DNA of 13,254 nucleotides from Promethearchaeota archaeon (GTDB lineage: Archaea; Asgardarchaeota; Lokiarchaeia; Sigynarchaeales; SOKP01). A program made the translations under genes and the position numbers. The stretch is from NCBI GenBank assembly GCA_030668025.1, contig DAOUUT010000081.1, forward strand, positions 1-13,254, in the 5' to 3' direction. The notes beneath the pieces were generated by a model. It saw only the letters and a program-made list of their open reading frames with translations. It did no database searches and had not been told where the DNA came from. Shown one piece after another: positions 1-6,770 of this stretch (within the stretch, counting starts at the first letter, position 1; every line of letters begins with the position of its first letter).

Positions 1-788
1 AACGGAGTAAAAATCAATTCAACGATGTAATATCTTAAATCGTATAAAATTATCATACCAATGTTTCTTGTGGAAGGATTATACCAAGAAGAATTGTAGA
101 ATTGAAAAAAGAGATCGCCAATGAATAATTGAAAAAAGAAATCAATGACCGATATAATTAGATTACTGACAATAAAAACGCCAATTATTTTCCAAAAAGA
201 ATTTCTTGCTATATCTCGAGCATCTTTAGTTGGCTGATTGGAATCATCAGAATTATATGTGAAAACATAAAAAGCATAAAACCCGAATATGATCAGACTC
301 GGAATATAGAGAAGAATAGAACCTATAGAAATTCCAACTCCTAATAAAAGAATTATAAATATTAATTTTCCATTTATTGCTTTTTTAAATTCGGAGAAAA
401 AATTTGTCTCGTTCCCAATAAATTTGTTATAGAGGTAATTACTAACCAAGCACATAGATAATACGTTAAAAATAGATACGATTAAACCGCTAATGAACCC
501 GCTATATAAACTTAGAGCTAAAAATTCCATCATAAGATTAAGATCCTCGTTTGTTATAGTAATAGGATCTTTAGCAAGAATAAAATCAATGTTGGCTGAC
601 ATTTGTAGTGATTGCCAAAAAATATCGGCTACTAATACATTCTTTATTATTACCGAGATTAGCAGAAACAAACTAAGTGGTACAATTAAAGTTAAATAGT
701 TTTTGCCGAAAAATCTAAACCCTTCAGATAGTACTTCACTAAACCGTTTATTTGAATATCTTTCCATCCTTGGATAACTCTCTGGCAT
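1..788 (-). CDS. multi-pass membrane protein, partial (runs off left edge)
   Basis: Reverse-strand reading frame, open from an ATG at 788-786 to the window edge: 262 codons without a stop, so the C-terminus is missing. The product begins MPESYPRMERYSNKRF and has an amphipathic N-terminal stretch (about 16-31, FSEVLSEGFRFFGKNY) followed by hydrophobic segments at about 32-54, 95-118, 142-176 and 200-224. The stretch around 160-200 (a YIPSLIIFGF segment, a polar loop, then ARNSFWK) resembles the repeated pattern of small-molecule-independent membrane families such as the GPDPase membrane domain or DUF975, but I cannot assign a family firmly and infer no function. The start is supported by a TATA-like box about 27 bases upstream; the next in-frame ATG is codon 8. 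It is divergent from the DUF2070 gene. Confidence 0.72.
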   Translation of the reverse strand, partial: MPESYPRMERYSNKRFSEVLSEGFRFFGKNYLTLIVPLSLFLLISVIIKNVLVADIFWQSLQMSANIDFILAKDPITITNEDLNLMMEFLALSLYSGFISGLIVSIFNVLSMCLVSNYLYNKFIGNETNFFSEFKKAINGKLIFIILLLGVGISIGSILLYIPSLIIFGFYAFYVFTYNSDDSNQPTKDARDIARNSFWKIIGVFIVSNLIISVIDFFFQLFIGDLFFQFYNSSWYNPSTRNIGMIILYDLRYYIVELIFTP

Positions 789-810
789 AACTTTTAATAT
801 TTTTTTAATT

Positions 811-820
811 ATTTATAATT
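811..820 (-). promoter_or_regulatory. TATA-like box for the left-edge membrane protein
   Basis: On the minus strand this reads AATTATAAAT, centred about 27 bases before the ATG at 788. That is the spacing expected for an archaeal promoter giving a leaderless or nearly leaderless mRNA, and no Shine-Dalgarno sequence is present before the start. The background is AT-rich, so this is suggestive only. Confidence 0.4.
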
Positions 821-843
821 TCTTAAAAAAGTTAATAATAAAG

Positions 844-931
844 ATAATTCATTTAATTACATGTAGGAATAGTAATAAATTTAATAAAAAAAAGAATCTA
901 CAATATTGATGATAATAATTCATTTAATTAC
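844..931. repeat. pair of 17-bp direct repeats in divergent intergenic region
   Basis: The sequence ATAATTCATTTAATTAC occurs exactly at 844-860 and again at 915-931, 71 bases apart start to start, between the divergent left-edge membrane gene and the DUF2070 gene. The second copy ends about 21 bases before the DUF2070 start. A shorter 13-base core (AATTCATTTAATT) recurs at 9215-9227. It could be a paired operator, but 15 of the 17 bases are A or T, so chance or slippage is possible. Confidence 0.4.
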
Positions 932-952
932 CAGAAGGTACAATTAAAATCA

Positions 953-2866
953 ATGTACACACAACAACATCCAACCCGCAATATCCCCGGAATTATTTCA
1001 TATTTAGATTATTTTTCATCGAAAAAATCAGCGTACATAATATTTTTTAGTTTACCTACCATACTTGGATTACTATCATTTATTTTAAATTCGCTTTATA
1101 CAAGTATTTGGAATCTCTTTTATCTCTCTAACGTAATAATCACATTCTTTATAACAATGGGAGCAGGGATTGTGTTATCAATTTTCTATTATTCAAAGCG
1201 AGCTCCTATTTTAGCACCACCTCCCAAAGGATGGGGGATTCAATTGAATGCTATTATAACGGGTATAATTGGACTTTCTTTAATAATTGGTCAAACAATT
1301 TCAATTTTTCTTAGAAATGTTACATTTCAAGAGGTATTTTTTATACTAGGGACAATTCTAGCCTATATTATTTCTTTTGTCTTACACTTTTCATTTACAA
1401 CCGTTGGAAAATATGGAAATCTTATTCTGGCATTTATTCAACCCGTCGTCGCCATAATTTTTTTTTCCTTATTCGCATCTCAACTCACGCTGTTTTTTTT
1501 CATTAGAGCTATCTTGTTTTTTACAGTATGTGCAATTTTCTTCGCAATTCCCTACGCAAGGAATATGTCTCAAGTAAGTAATGTATATAGACAAGCGACA
1601 GGTATGGGCGGTTATCCATTTATTAGAGCTTTTGTGCTTTCTATGATGACAGAAGGCAACGACGATATGTTAGAAGGTTTCTTTGATAAAATTGGCATTC
1701 TTTCTGATGTAAAGATTCAATATTTAGCAATTCGGGGTAAAAAATCTAAAGAGTTAAAGGGATTATATATTATCCCTCATATTCATTTTGGCCCATTTAA
1801 AACATGTGGTTCTTCTGATTTACCTGCTTGCATTTACGAGACTTTTAAATACGTTCCAGGGACAACAGTTTATCATACAACCAACGATCACACGCAAAAT
1901 TTGACCTCTCATAGTGAACTCGAAAAAGTTTTAAAGCATATAAAAAGAGATGTAAAATATATCGAAGAAAGTTCACAAAACGAGTGGATTCAAGAAATAA
2001 AAAAAGTCTCAAGAAAAATGTCGAATTCTGCTAAATTAATCGGCTTTGATCTAGACAATATAGCTATTGTTTTTTTAACGAGACATCCTCTACCTTCTGA
2101 TGATATACAAGCTCAAATTGGTGATAAAATTAGAAAAATAGCAATATCAAAAGGTTACCGCGAGATAATTATTATTGATTCGCATAATTCTATAATTGGA
2201 GACGAAGTGTTAATAGAAAATCATTCTTTAGAGGCGAAAGATCTCATTTCAGTAACAGAGAAATTTTTAACCTCTAAAAAAAATAACGGAAAAGATGAAA
2301 CTAACAAATTAATTGTACAATATGGTGTAGCAAAAGATTCGATGGAAGATTTTTCTGAAAAGGATGGAATTGGAACAGGCGGGTTAGTAGTTCACCTTTT
2401 TAAAGACACAATTACTGATCAAAAGACGGCATTAATCCACTTTGACGCGAACAATGCCTATGTTGATATTCGTTCTTATATTTTAAATATGCTACAAAAT
2501 AGAGGAATAGAGAGAGGGGAAATAACAACTTCGGATTCCCATACAGTTGCTAGACAATTTACTCGAAGAGGTTATTCACCAATCGGAGATAAAATTACAT
2601 TAGAAAAGATTTTAGAAAAACTTGATTCCTTAATCATTAAAGCTGAAAAAGATTTAGAAGAGGTCGAGTTTTTTTATTACGATTCTGTAGTTAAGGATAT
2701 TAAAATTTGGGGTAATCCTAGATATTTTCAAACGATTATGAATACCTTAATGAAATCTATAAAAGTATCACAAGGGCTTTTTACGTATAGTCTAATTATC
2801 CCAACTCTCTTTTCAATAATCCTCCTCTTGTTCTTTTATAATTATAATTTTGGAGTAATTTTTTAG
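953..2866 (+). CDS. DUF2070 family membrane protein
   Basis: 637-residue integral membrane protein of the archaeal DUF2070 family; its biochemical role is not established. The N-terminal 200 residues hold about six to seven hydrophobic segments (roughly 27-48, 57-80, 98-120, 127-147, 156-176, 178-200). A large soluble domain (about 215-600) follows, and one C-terminal membrane segment (about 609-630) closes the protein. Family-like motifs in the soluble part are H276-x-H278-FGPF, GSS at 286-288, DSH at 409-411, H496-FDAN and a second DSH at 528-530. The repeated His/Asp motifs look like a metal or phosphate site, which is my inference. The ATG at 953 is the first in frame; a GAAGGT stretch at 934-939 is rather far upstream to be a ribosome site. 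A hairpin with a T-run follows the gene. Confidence 0.85.
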   Translation: MYTQQHPTRNIPGIISYLDYFSSKKSAYIIFFSLPTILGLLSFILNSLYTSIWNLFYLSNVIITFFITMGAGIVLSIFYYSKRAPILAPPPKGWGIQLNAIITGIIGLSLIIGQTISIFLRNVTFQEVFFILGTILAYIISFVLHFSFTTVGKYGNLILAFIQPVVAIIFFSLFASQLTLFFFIRAILFFTVCAIFFAIPYARNMSQVSNVYRQATGMGGYPFIRAFVLSMMTEGNDDMLEGFFDKIGILSDVKIQYLAIRGKKSKELKGLYIIPHIHFGPFKTCGSSDLPACIYETFKYVPGTTVYHTTNDHTQNLTSHSELEKVLKHIKRDVKYIEESSQNEWIQEIKKVSRKMSNSAKLIGFDLDNIAIVFLTRHPLPSDDIQAQIGDKIRKIAISKGYREIIIIDSHNSIIGDEVLIENHSLEAKDLISVTEKFLTSKKNNGKDETNKLIVQYGVAKDSMEDFSEKDGIGTGGLVVHLFKDTITDQKTALIHFDANNAYVDIRSYILNMLQNRGIERGEITTSDSHTVARQFTRRGYSPIGDKITLEKILEKLDSLIIKAEKDLEEVEFFYYDSVVKDIKIWGNPRYFQTIMNTLMKSIKVSQGLFTYSLIIPTLFSIILLLFFYNYNFGVIF

Positions 2867-2898
2867 CTCTAAATTTTTGGATTTATAACTTCCTATAG

Positions 2899-2950
2899 CA
2901 TATGATCTATATATTACAGAGATATATAGATGTTATTTGCTCTTTTTTTT
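2899..2950 (+). terminator. hairpin plus T-run after DUF2070 gene
   Basis: A perfect 10-bp inverted repeat (2905-2914 ATCTATATAT, 2922-2931 ATATATAGAT) with a 7-base loop lies 38 bases after the DUF2070 stop. An imperfect outer extension (AGCATATG against GTTATTTGCT) flanks it, and T8 follows at 2943-2950. The arrangement resembles an intrinsic terminator; in archaea the T-run itself is the main signal. The same T-run lies just upstream of the GTPase TATA-like box, so the dyad might instead be an operator of the GTPase promoter. Confidence 0.5.
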
Positions 2951-2960
2951 ATTAAATATA
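2951..2960 (+). promoter_or_regulatory. TATA-like box for the GTPase operon
   Basis: ATTAAATATA is centred about 26 to 27 bases before the ATG at 2983, and no Shine-Dalgarno sequence precedes that ATG. This fits a leaderless transcript that starts at the GTPase start codon and supports 2983 over the internal ATG at 3010. Confidence 0.45.
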
Positions 2961-2982
2961 TTCTTTTCGTATGATTTAAGAA

Positions 2983-3519
2983 ATGTTGAGTTCAGAAATA
3001 AACAAATTGATGAAGGTAACATTCATAGGTTCGCCTGCAGTCGGCAAAACAACTATGTTAAAGCTTCTATCAAAAGATACGATTGATCGTTTATACTTGC
3101 CTACCCATGGGTTTGATTTAAAAACGGTCAAATTAGACGATTATTATCTCCGCATTTGGGATTTAGGAGGGCAAAAAAATTACTTAAAGGGTTGTTCAAA
3201 AGATTTTCTCTTAGGCTCTGATGTAATCTTTATCGTAACTGATTCAACTCCTCGTAATGTTTTAAATTCACGAGAATTAATTAATTACGCTACGCATTTT
3301 GTCGGTAAAGAATGCCCAATTATAGCAATAGCAAACAAACAAGATTTGCAAAAGAACGATGGTCGTATGAGCCCTAATCGCGTAAAAGATATTCTTCGAG
3401 TTAAGACGTATGGACTTACGGCTATTAATCCTAAGGAAAGAATTAAATTAATGGATATTATTAGAAAAGAATTGAAACAAATCACAGTAAGGAGGAGGTT
3501 TAAAGAAATTGAACTTTAA
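2983..3519 (+). CDS. Arf/Rag-like small GTPase
   Basis: 178-residue Ras-superfamily GTP-binding switch. All nucleotide motifs are visible: P-loop GSPAVGKTT (16-24), a switch-I threonine in PTHGF (T41), WDLGGQ (59-64) as the G3 motif, NKQD (118-121) as G4 and TAIN (146-149) as G5. WDLGGQ is the form typical of Arf, Sar and Rag-type proteins rather than Ras/Rab (DTAGQ). There is no N-terminal glycine for myristoylation and no C-terminal cysteine for prenylation, so the protein is probably cytosolic or recruited by a partner; the C-terminal tail is basic (VRRRFKEIEL). Its last 11 bases overlap the longin-winged-helix gene, implying translational coupling and probably a shared function. I infer that it is a regulatory GTPase whose GTP state is sensed by, or controlled by, the longin-like partner. 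Confidence 0.88.
   Translation: MLSSEINKLMKVTFIGSPAVGKTTMLKLLSKDTIDRLYLPTHGFDLKTVKLDDYYLRIWDLGGQKNYLKGCSKDFLLGSDVIFIVTDSTPRNVLNSRELINYATHFVGKECPIIAIANKQDLQKNDGRMSPNRVKDILRVKTYGLTAINPKERIKLMDIIRKELKQITVRRRFKEIEL
3491..3498 (+). promoter_or_regulatory. strong Shine-Dalgarno for TTG-started downstream gene
   Basis: GGAGGAGG lies inside the 3' end of the GTPase gene, 10 bases before a TTG at 3509. It is the strongest ribosome-binding sequence I see in the window and decides the start of the overlapping gene. No in-frame ATG occurs near it: the ATG at 3519 is in another frame. Confidence 0.75.
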
Positions 3520-4066
3520 TGAAAAAGAGCTTTTTGGTGCGGCTTTAATAGGCTTCGACCTAATAGATGGACCTGTCATAAAGTGGAAGAAGGAATATGG
3601 TCCCCCCTCAAGTTTGATGAAGTTAGATGAATTTGCTATGAACTTTTATTTAGCATTCCGAGGAGGCAATGCAGGGAAAAAGCCACGGGCTATTTTATAC
3701 GATAACTTTTACATTGTTGCTTTTCCAAAAGATCTTGAGTTGTGTTGTTTATTCATGAAACCCCAAGGAATAGATAGGAATATTAATCAATTAAACAAAA
3801 TTGCTACAAGGATTGTCCATGAAATGGATCTTTTAGAAGATGAAAACGATACACCGGTTGAATCTAGCGAGGATACAATTGAGGAAATTAAAAGGTTAAT
3901 TGTAAATTTATTAAATGGTACGGAAATGTCAACCCCGGAATTAAGAAGATATTTCCAATTAAGCAATTCACAGATTTGGAAAATTGTCTCCAATTTAGAG
4001 AATTCTAAAAAAGTTAAACGCACACGTAAAAAAGGAAGAGCGATATATTGGACAAGTAATTATTAA
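3509..4066 (+). CDS. longin-like domain fused to winged helix-turn-helix
   Basis: 185-residue protein, TTG start, preceded by a strong Shine-Dalgarno. Residues about 8-108 read as a small mixed alpha/beta sensor fold of the longin type: a beta strand with FGAALIGFDLIDGPVIKW, a helix with LDEFAMNFYLAF, then AILYDNFYIVAFP and LCCLFMKP strands, and a final helix (91-108). An acidic linker (109-122) leads to a winged helix-turn-helix at about 123-183, with recognition helix SNSQIWKIVSNLE and a basic wing KRTRKKGRAIYW. Longin and roadblock folds are known partners or regulators of small GTPases, and the gene overlaps one by 11 bases. I infer a DNA-binding regulator whose sensor domain contacts that GTPase. 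The longin assignment is by pattern, not by search; the winged helix is more certain. A decayed relative of its C-terminus lies at 6032-6155. Confidence 0.75.
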   Translation: MNFNEKELFGAALIGFDLIDGPVIKWKKEYGPPSSLMKLDEFAMNFYLAFRGGNAGKKPRAILYDNFYIVAFPKDLELCCLFMKPQGIDRNINQLNKIATRIVHEMDLLEDENDTPVESSEDTIEEIKRLIVNLLNGTEMSTPELRRYFQLSNSQIWKIVSNLENSKKVKRTRKKGRAIYWTSNY

Positions 4067-4090
4067 ATTAATTGAGCAAACATATTCATA

Positions 4091-4098
4091 TTTTTTTT
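4091..4098 (+). terminator. T8 run after GTPase-longin operon
   Basis: A run of eight T residues 25 bases after the stop codon at 4066, without a clear hairpin. Archaeal RNA polymerase can terminate at such runs. It fits the end of the GTPase-regulator transcript, which converges with the nuclease gene. Confidence 0.35.
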
Positions 4099-4155
4099 AA
4101 TCAAAGACAAAATTTCTACCTAAGAATAAAACACTTATTTTTTAATATATATTTC

Positions 4156-5655
4156 TTAATCTCCAAGATAATCTTTAGGAACATTGTAATGTAATTTTAT
4201 GATATGATTATAAGACATCTTGTTATTAAACACTACTTCTAAATCTCTCCTATAATTATCAAGTGAATGAAACTTGAATGCGTCTCTAAATATTTTTTTA
4301 GGATGCCAACCTTGCTTTAATAATTTTACAGCATTTATTTGTCTAAGGATTCTTTGAGTTTGTCTGAAATTGAAACTATGTTTTCCAATTAAAAGATGGG
4401 AAATCTCCTTATAAGTTCTTTCTATAGTCTTAGTACTGACTCCTATCTCATTAGCTATATCTTCTTGTTTAGCCCCCTCCATTGCCCAAGTTTTCCATTG
4501 ATTTAGTGATCTACCTCTTATTTCTGTTGATGTATAAGTTCTTAGAAATCGTTTTAAATTTCTGAATGATTTACCATCATGCCATGTCTTGAGATAATTT
4601 CTTAATGTTTTATCGTTTAACTGAATAACTTTAAGAATGTCTGTATATTCAAAATTAGAATCATCTTCTATAAATTTATCAATAACTGGTTTTAAAAACA
4701 ATCTTCGCGCATCATCTATTGTCTTCCATATTTCTCTAATTCGATTGCGAACTGTCCAAGTAGATACTTTTTTATTATATTCTTGGACTATGATTTCTGT
4801 AATTTTTGGTATTTTTAATCCCAGAGATAACATAGCGGCAATATCCAATAATGGTAATCTAATGAAAACTTCACCCCCACTACCACCCACACGGTCATTA
4901 AGACCGTTAGGGTTAATTGTACCAATAACCTTATTACCGTCAATGTAATTGATAAAATTTAATGTATAATACTTCTCTCTGTCTAAAGCAGTCTCAACTT
5001 CTTTATGCAGTTCTATGACATCGAAATCAAAATTCTCTTTAATTATGCATTCAACTATCATACTGAGCATCTTATAGTAGACCCATTGACCTTTTTGATT
5101 AATTAACCAGTTGTATAAATCTTCTATACTTTGAATAGCATCATTTTGTATTAAATCGGGATGTGTTAATTCTATCTCATCTTGTATTAAATCAAAATTC
5201 CATTGCATTGTTGCCCTAATTGCTTGATGTAGGGGAACTAAAGTCTTAAATTTACACCCTTGGCCGTAGGGGTTAATGGAGTCTTCTACATGAATCATAA
5301 GCCTTCTATCTTCATCTTTAGCCCAGCCGATATATAACATGTCTTTAAAATCTAATATATTGCATTTTAACTTATAAACTACTGCCCTATAGAGGAGTTT
5401 CCCTCTCTTTGCTTTAGCCATCTCAAAACCAGCTTCACCCTTCATAATATATCCTTTTCCAAAAAATAGTTGCCTTCCTCTTTGCGTTTTTTGTATTTCA
5501 TGTTTGGCCTCAAGTTCAGCCAATAACTTATTAGATGATTTAATATAATTTTCAATTACAAACTTAGAGTGTTCTAAGAGTTTAATGTATATTAGTCCGC
5601 TTGCATTCGCAGTTTGAGTATTTCTTCGTAAGTAATTATATCCCTTTAATGGCAT
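4156..5655 (-). CDS. GIY-YIG homing-type endonuclease with multiple helix-turn-helix segments
   Basis: 499-residue protein, ATG at 5655-5653. The nuclease core is recognisable: VVY (92-94, for the GIY position), YIG (108-110), the catalytic-type arginine in DEDRR (117-118) and histidine H122. A later part (206-260) has ENFDFDVIELHKE, LDREKYY with the expected glutamate E227, and NPNGLNDRVGGSGG, the usual closing motif. About 70 to 80 residues between H122 and ENF are an insertion relative to compact GIY-YIG domains. The C-terminal half carries at least two, perhaps four, helix-turn-helix-like segments (about 273-310, 338-356, 391-416 and 445-470), the clearest being QEDIANEIGVSTKTIERTY. The layout fits a free-standing homing endonuclease that cuts and spreads DNA; no intron or intein is seen. 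It points against the two flanking regulator copies and converges with the intact one. Confidence 0.75.
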   Translation of the reverse strand: MPLKGYNYLRRNTQTANASGLIYIKLLEHSKFVIENYIKSSNKLLAELEAKHEIQKTQRGRQLFFGKGYIMKGEAGFEMAKAKRGKLLYRAVVYKLKCNILDFKDMLYIGWAKDEDRRLMIHVEDSINPYGQGCKFKTLVPLHQAIRATMQWNFDLIQDEIELTHPDLIQNDAIQSIEDLYNWLINQKGQWVYYKMLSMIVECIIKENFDFDVIELHKEVETALDREKYYTLNFINYIDGNKVIGTINPNGLNDRVGGSGGEVFIRLPLLDIAAMLSLGLKIPKITEIIVQEYNKKVSTWTVRNRIREIWKTIDDARRLFLKPVIDKFIEDDSNFEYTDILKVIQLNDKTLRNYLKTWHDGKSFRNLKRFLRTYTSTEIRGRSLNQWKTWAMEGAKQEDIANEIGVSTKTIERTYKEISHLLIGKHSFNFRQTQRILRQINAVKLLKQGWHPKKIFRDAFKFHSLDNYRRDLEVVFNNKMSYNHIIKLHYNVPKDYLGD

Positions 5656-6031
5656 TTCAGTTATTCTTATTACACACCTCGATTTAATTTAAATATATTC
5701 ATACCACAAAACTATCCTAAAACATTTTATATAATACTTCTCCTATATCAATGTTTTAGAATTAAATTTTGACACATTTCCCTAAATTCTAACTATTGCT
5801 GCTTTTTTCATAAGAAAATTGCTCAATATATTACATATTTCATCCATACTTTTTTAACTTAAGAGAGTGGTTATTTTTCGATTAAACCGAAAAGGTTATC
5901 TCACACTTAAACATGGGGTTTCTATTTTGGTACTTAACAAAGTGTAAAATACTATTAAACTTTAAAAAACAAATATCCTAATTGATTTATAATTTAAATA
6001 TACATATTTTTAATTTCAATTAAAATCATTA
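5656..6031. other. AT-rich intergenic stretch between nuclease gene and regulator remnant
   Basis: About 375 bases with frequent stops in all frames I translated. Apart from the nuclease promoter region I see only minor structure: a small inverted repeat TTTTCG/CGAAAA around 5875-5893, and ATTGAGCAA (minus strand, 5827-5819), which also occurs at 4071-4079 on the plus strand. I see no tRNA, CRISPR repeat or longer open frame. It may be what remains of a gene lost when the nuclease gene arrived, but the sequence itself does not show this. Confidence 0.4.
5684..5697 (-). promoter_or_regulatory. TATA-like box for the GIY-YIG gene
   Basis: On the minus strand an A/T stretch (ATATTTAAATTAAA) sits roughly 29 to 42 bases before the ATG at 5655, which would give a transcript start slightly upstream of the start codon. 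A GAGGTG at 5680-5675 is too far (about 19 bases) to be a good ribosome site. The surrounding DNA is AT-rich, so confidence is low. Confidence 0.3.
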
Positions 6032-6155
6032 AGAATTTGAAAAGTTCAGTCGCTAATTTAGCGAAATCTGGAAAGTGATGTCAGATTTAGAAAGCTCTTT
6101 AAAAATAAAACGTACTCGTAAGCAAGGTAGAACTATATTATGGACAACTATCTAA
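6032..6155 (+). pseudogene. decayed 3' end of a longin-winged-helix regulator gene
   Basis: The frame ending at TAA 6153-6155 translates as SEIWKVMSDLES followed by SLKIKRTRKQGRTILWTTI. It matches the C-terminus of the intact regulator (SQIWKIVSNLEN, KKVKRTRKKGRAIYWTS) at 19 of 30 positions by hand count. Just upstream the frame is broken by an in-frame TAA at 6054-6056, and the preceding helix (NLKS) continues only after a shift of frame, so the copy is a remnant of about 40 codons. No earlier part of the gene is found upstream. Many of the differences from the intact gene are at third codon positions, so this is an old paralogue that evolved under selection before it was lost, not a fresh duplication. 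A T8 run follows at 6157-6164. Confidence 0.75.
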
Positions 6156-6170
6156 TATTTTTTTTATATT

Positions 6171-6770
6171 TTAAGTTCTTCTATGAGTCCAATTTTTTTG
6201 TTTAGTATAATATCTTGAAAACATGATATAACAAATATCAGGTAACTGTTTTTCGAGATTATTGAGTGTAATAAATCGTAGCACATGATTAATTAAGAAA
6301 ATTCCTACTAATTCCATGTGATAACTTCCGATTTTTTTAAGAAGTGTTTTCCCTGAATATAAAATATCTAAACCCTCTCGATTATCATAAACCAATTCTA
6401 TAAAAATTTCTGGAAAAACTTCTTTTTTGATTCGCCATTCGTTACCCATTCTCCAGACTTCGGCTCCTAAAAAAGACGCTAAGTCTTTTTGATCCTCGTC
6501 TTTTAATAAATTGAAGGGCTCTTTTCGTTGGATTAATACCTTTTGCATGAGTTCAGTTTTTTTCTCGTAAGATTTTTCAAATGGTTCTTTATTTTTTATC
6601 ATTCTTTCCATAAAATTAAAAATAATATCAACGTAAGTTATGCTATCTTCACCGGGTACTAAGGTTACTCGCTCTCCCGAAAAATAACACTTAAATTCGG
6701 CCGTAATACCGTCCCCAAATTCATCTCCAAAATCAGAATAGGCTAAATGAATATTCACTTCGGGAAACAT
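6171..6770 (-). CDS. two-repeat protein, DUF3786-like, true start upstream and unclear
   Basis: From the first ATG (6770-6768) the product has 199 residues, but the frame stays open back to 7007, and the extra 79 codons look coding (for example KFWTVGQIDATGVRGP and SLFTDIDSIKLKK). That extension contains no ATG, GTG or TTG. The protein is an internal duplication. Repeat one (about 6827-6597) has IGGKIENIG, then W, then EMFPEVNIHLAY. Repeat two (about 6473-6267) has LGAEVWRMG, then W, then EVFPEIFIELVY. Because repeat one starts upstream of the ATG, the 199-residue version would cut a domain in half. The FPEV-I-L-Y strand and following D/E-rich turn recall DUF3786, which I rate as only possible; no function is inferred. 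It follows the methyltransferase by 17 to 40 bases and is probably in its operon. A GGTGG at 6992-6988 may be its ribosome site. Confidence 0.65.
   Translation of the reverse strand: MFPEVNIHLAYSDFGDEFGDGITAEFKCYFSGERVTLVPGEDSITYVDIIFNFMERMIKNKEPFEKSYEKKTELMQKVLIQRKEPFNLLKDEDQKDLASFLGAEVWRMGNEWRIKKEVFPEIFIELVYDNREGLDILYSGKTLLKKIGSYHMELVGIFLINHVLRFITLNNLEKQLPDICYIMFSRYYTKQKNWTHRRT

Noticed and set aside
493..699. Plus-strand open frame of 68 codons
   Set aside because: It lies inside the minus-strand membrane protein gene, has low-complexity composition and no start signals; it is a shadow frame.
2983..3519. Lipid-anchored GTPase like Arf or Rab
   Set aside because: There is no glycine at position 2 and no C-terminal cysteine, so lipid anchoring is not supported.
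4637..4948. Plus-strand frame of 103 codons opposite the GIY-YIG gene
   Set aside because: It is antisense to the nuclease C-terminal and closing GG motifs, with no recognisable domain and no ribosome site.
4071..5827. ATTGAGCAA at 4071-4079 and its reverse complement at 5819-5827 as terminal inverted repeats of a mobile element
   Set aside because: It is only 9 bases long, a very similar 8-mer (TTGCTCAA) also occurs at 7004-7011, and there are no target-site duplications. Chance is sufficient in this AT-rich DNA.
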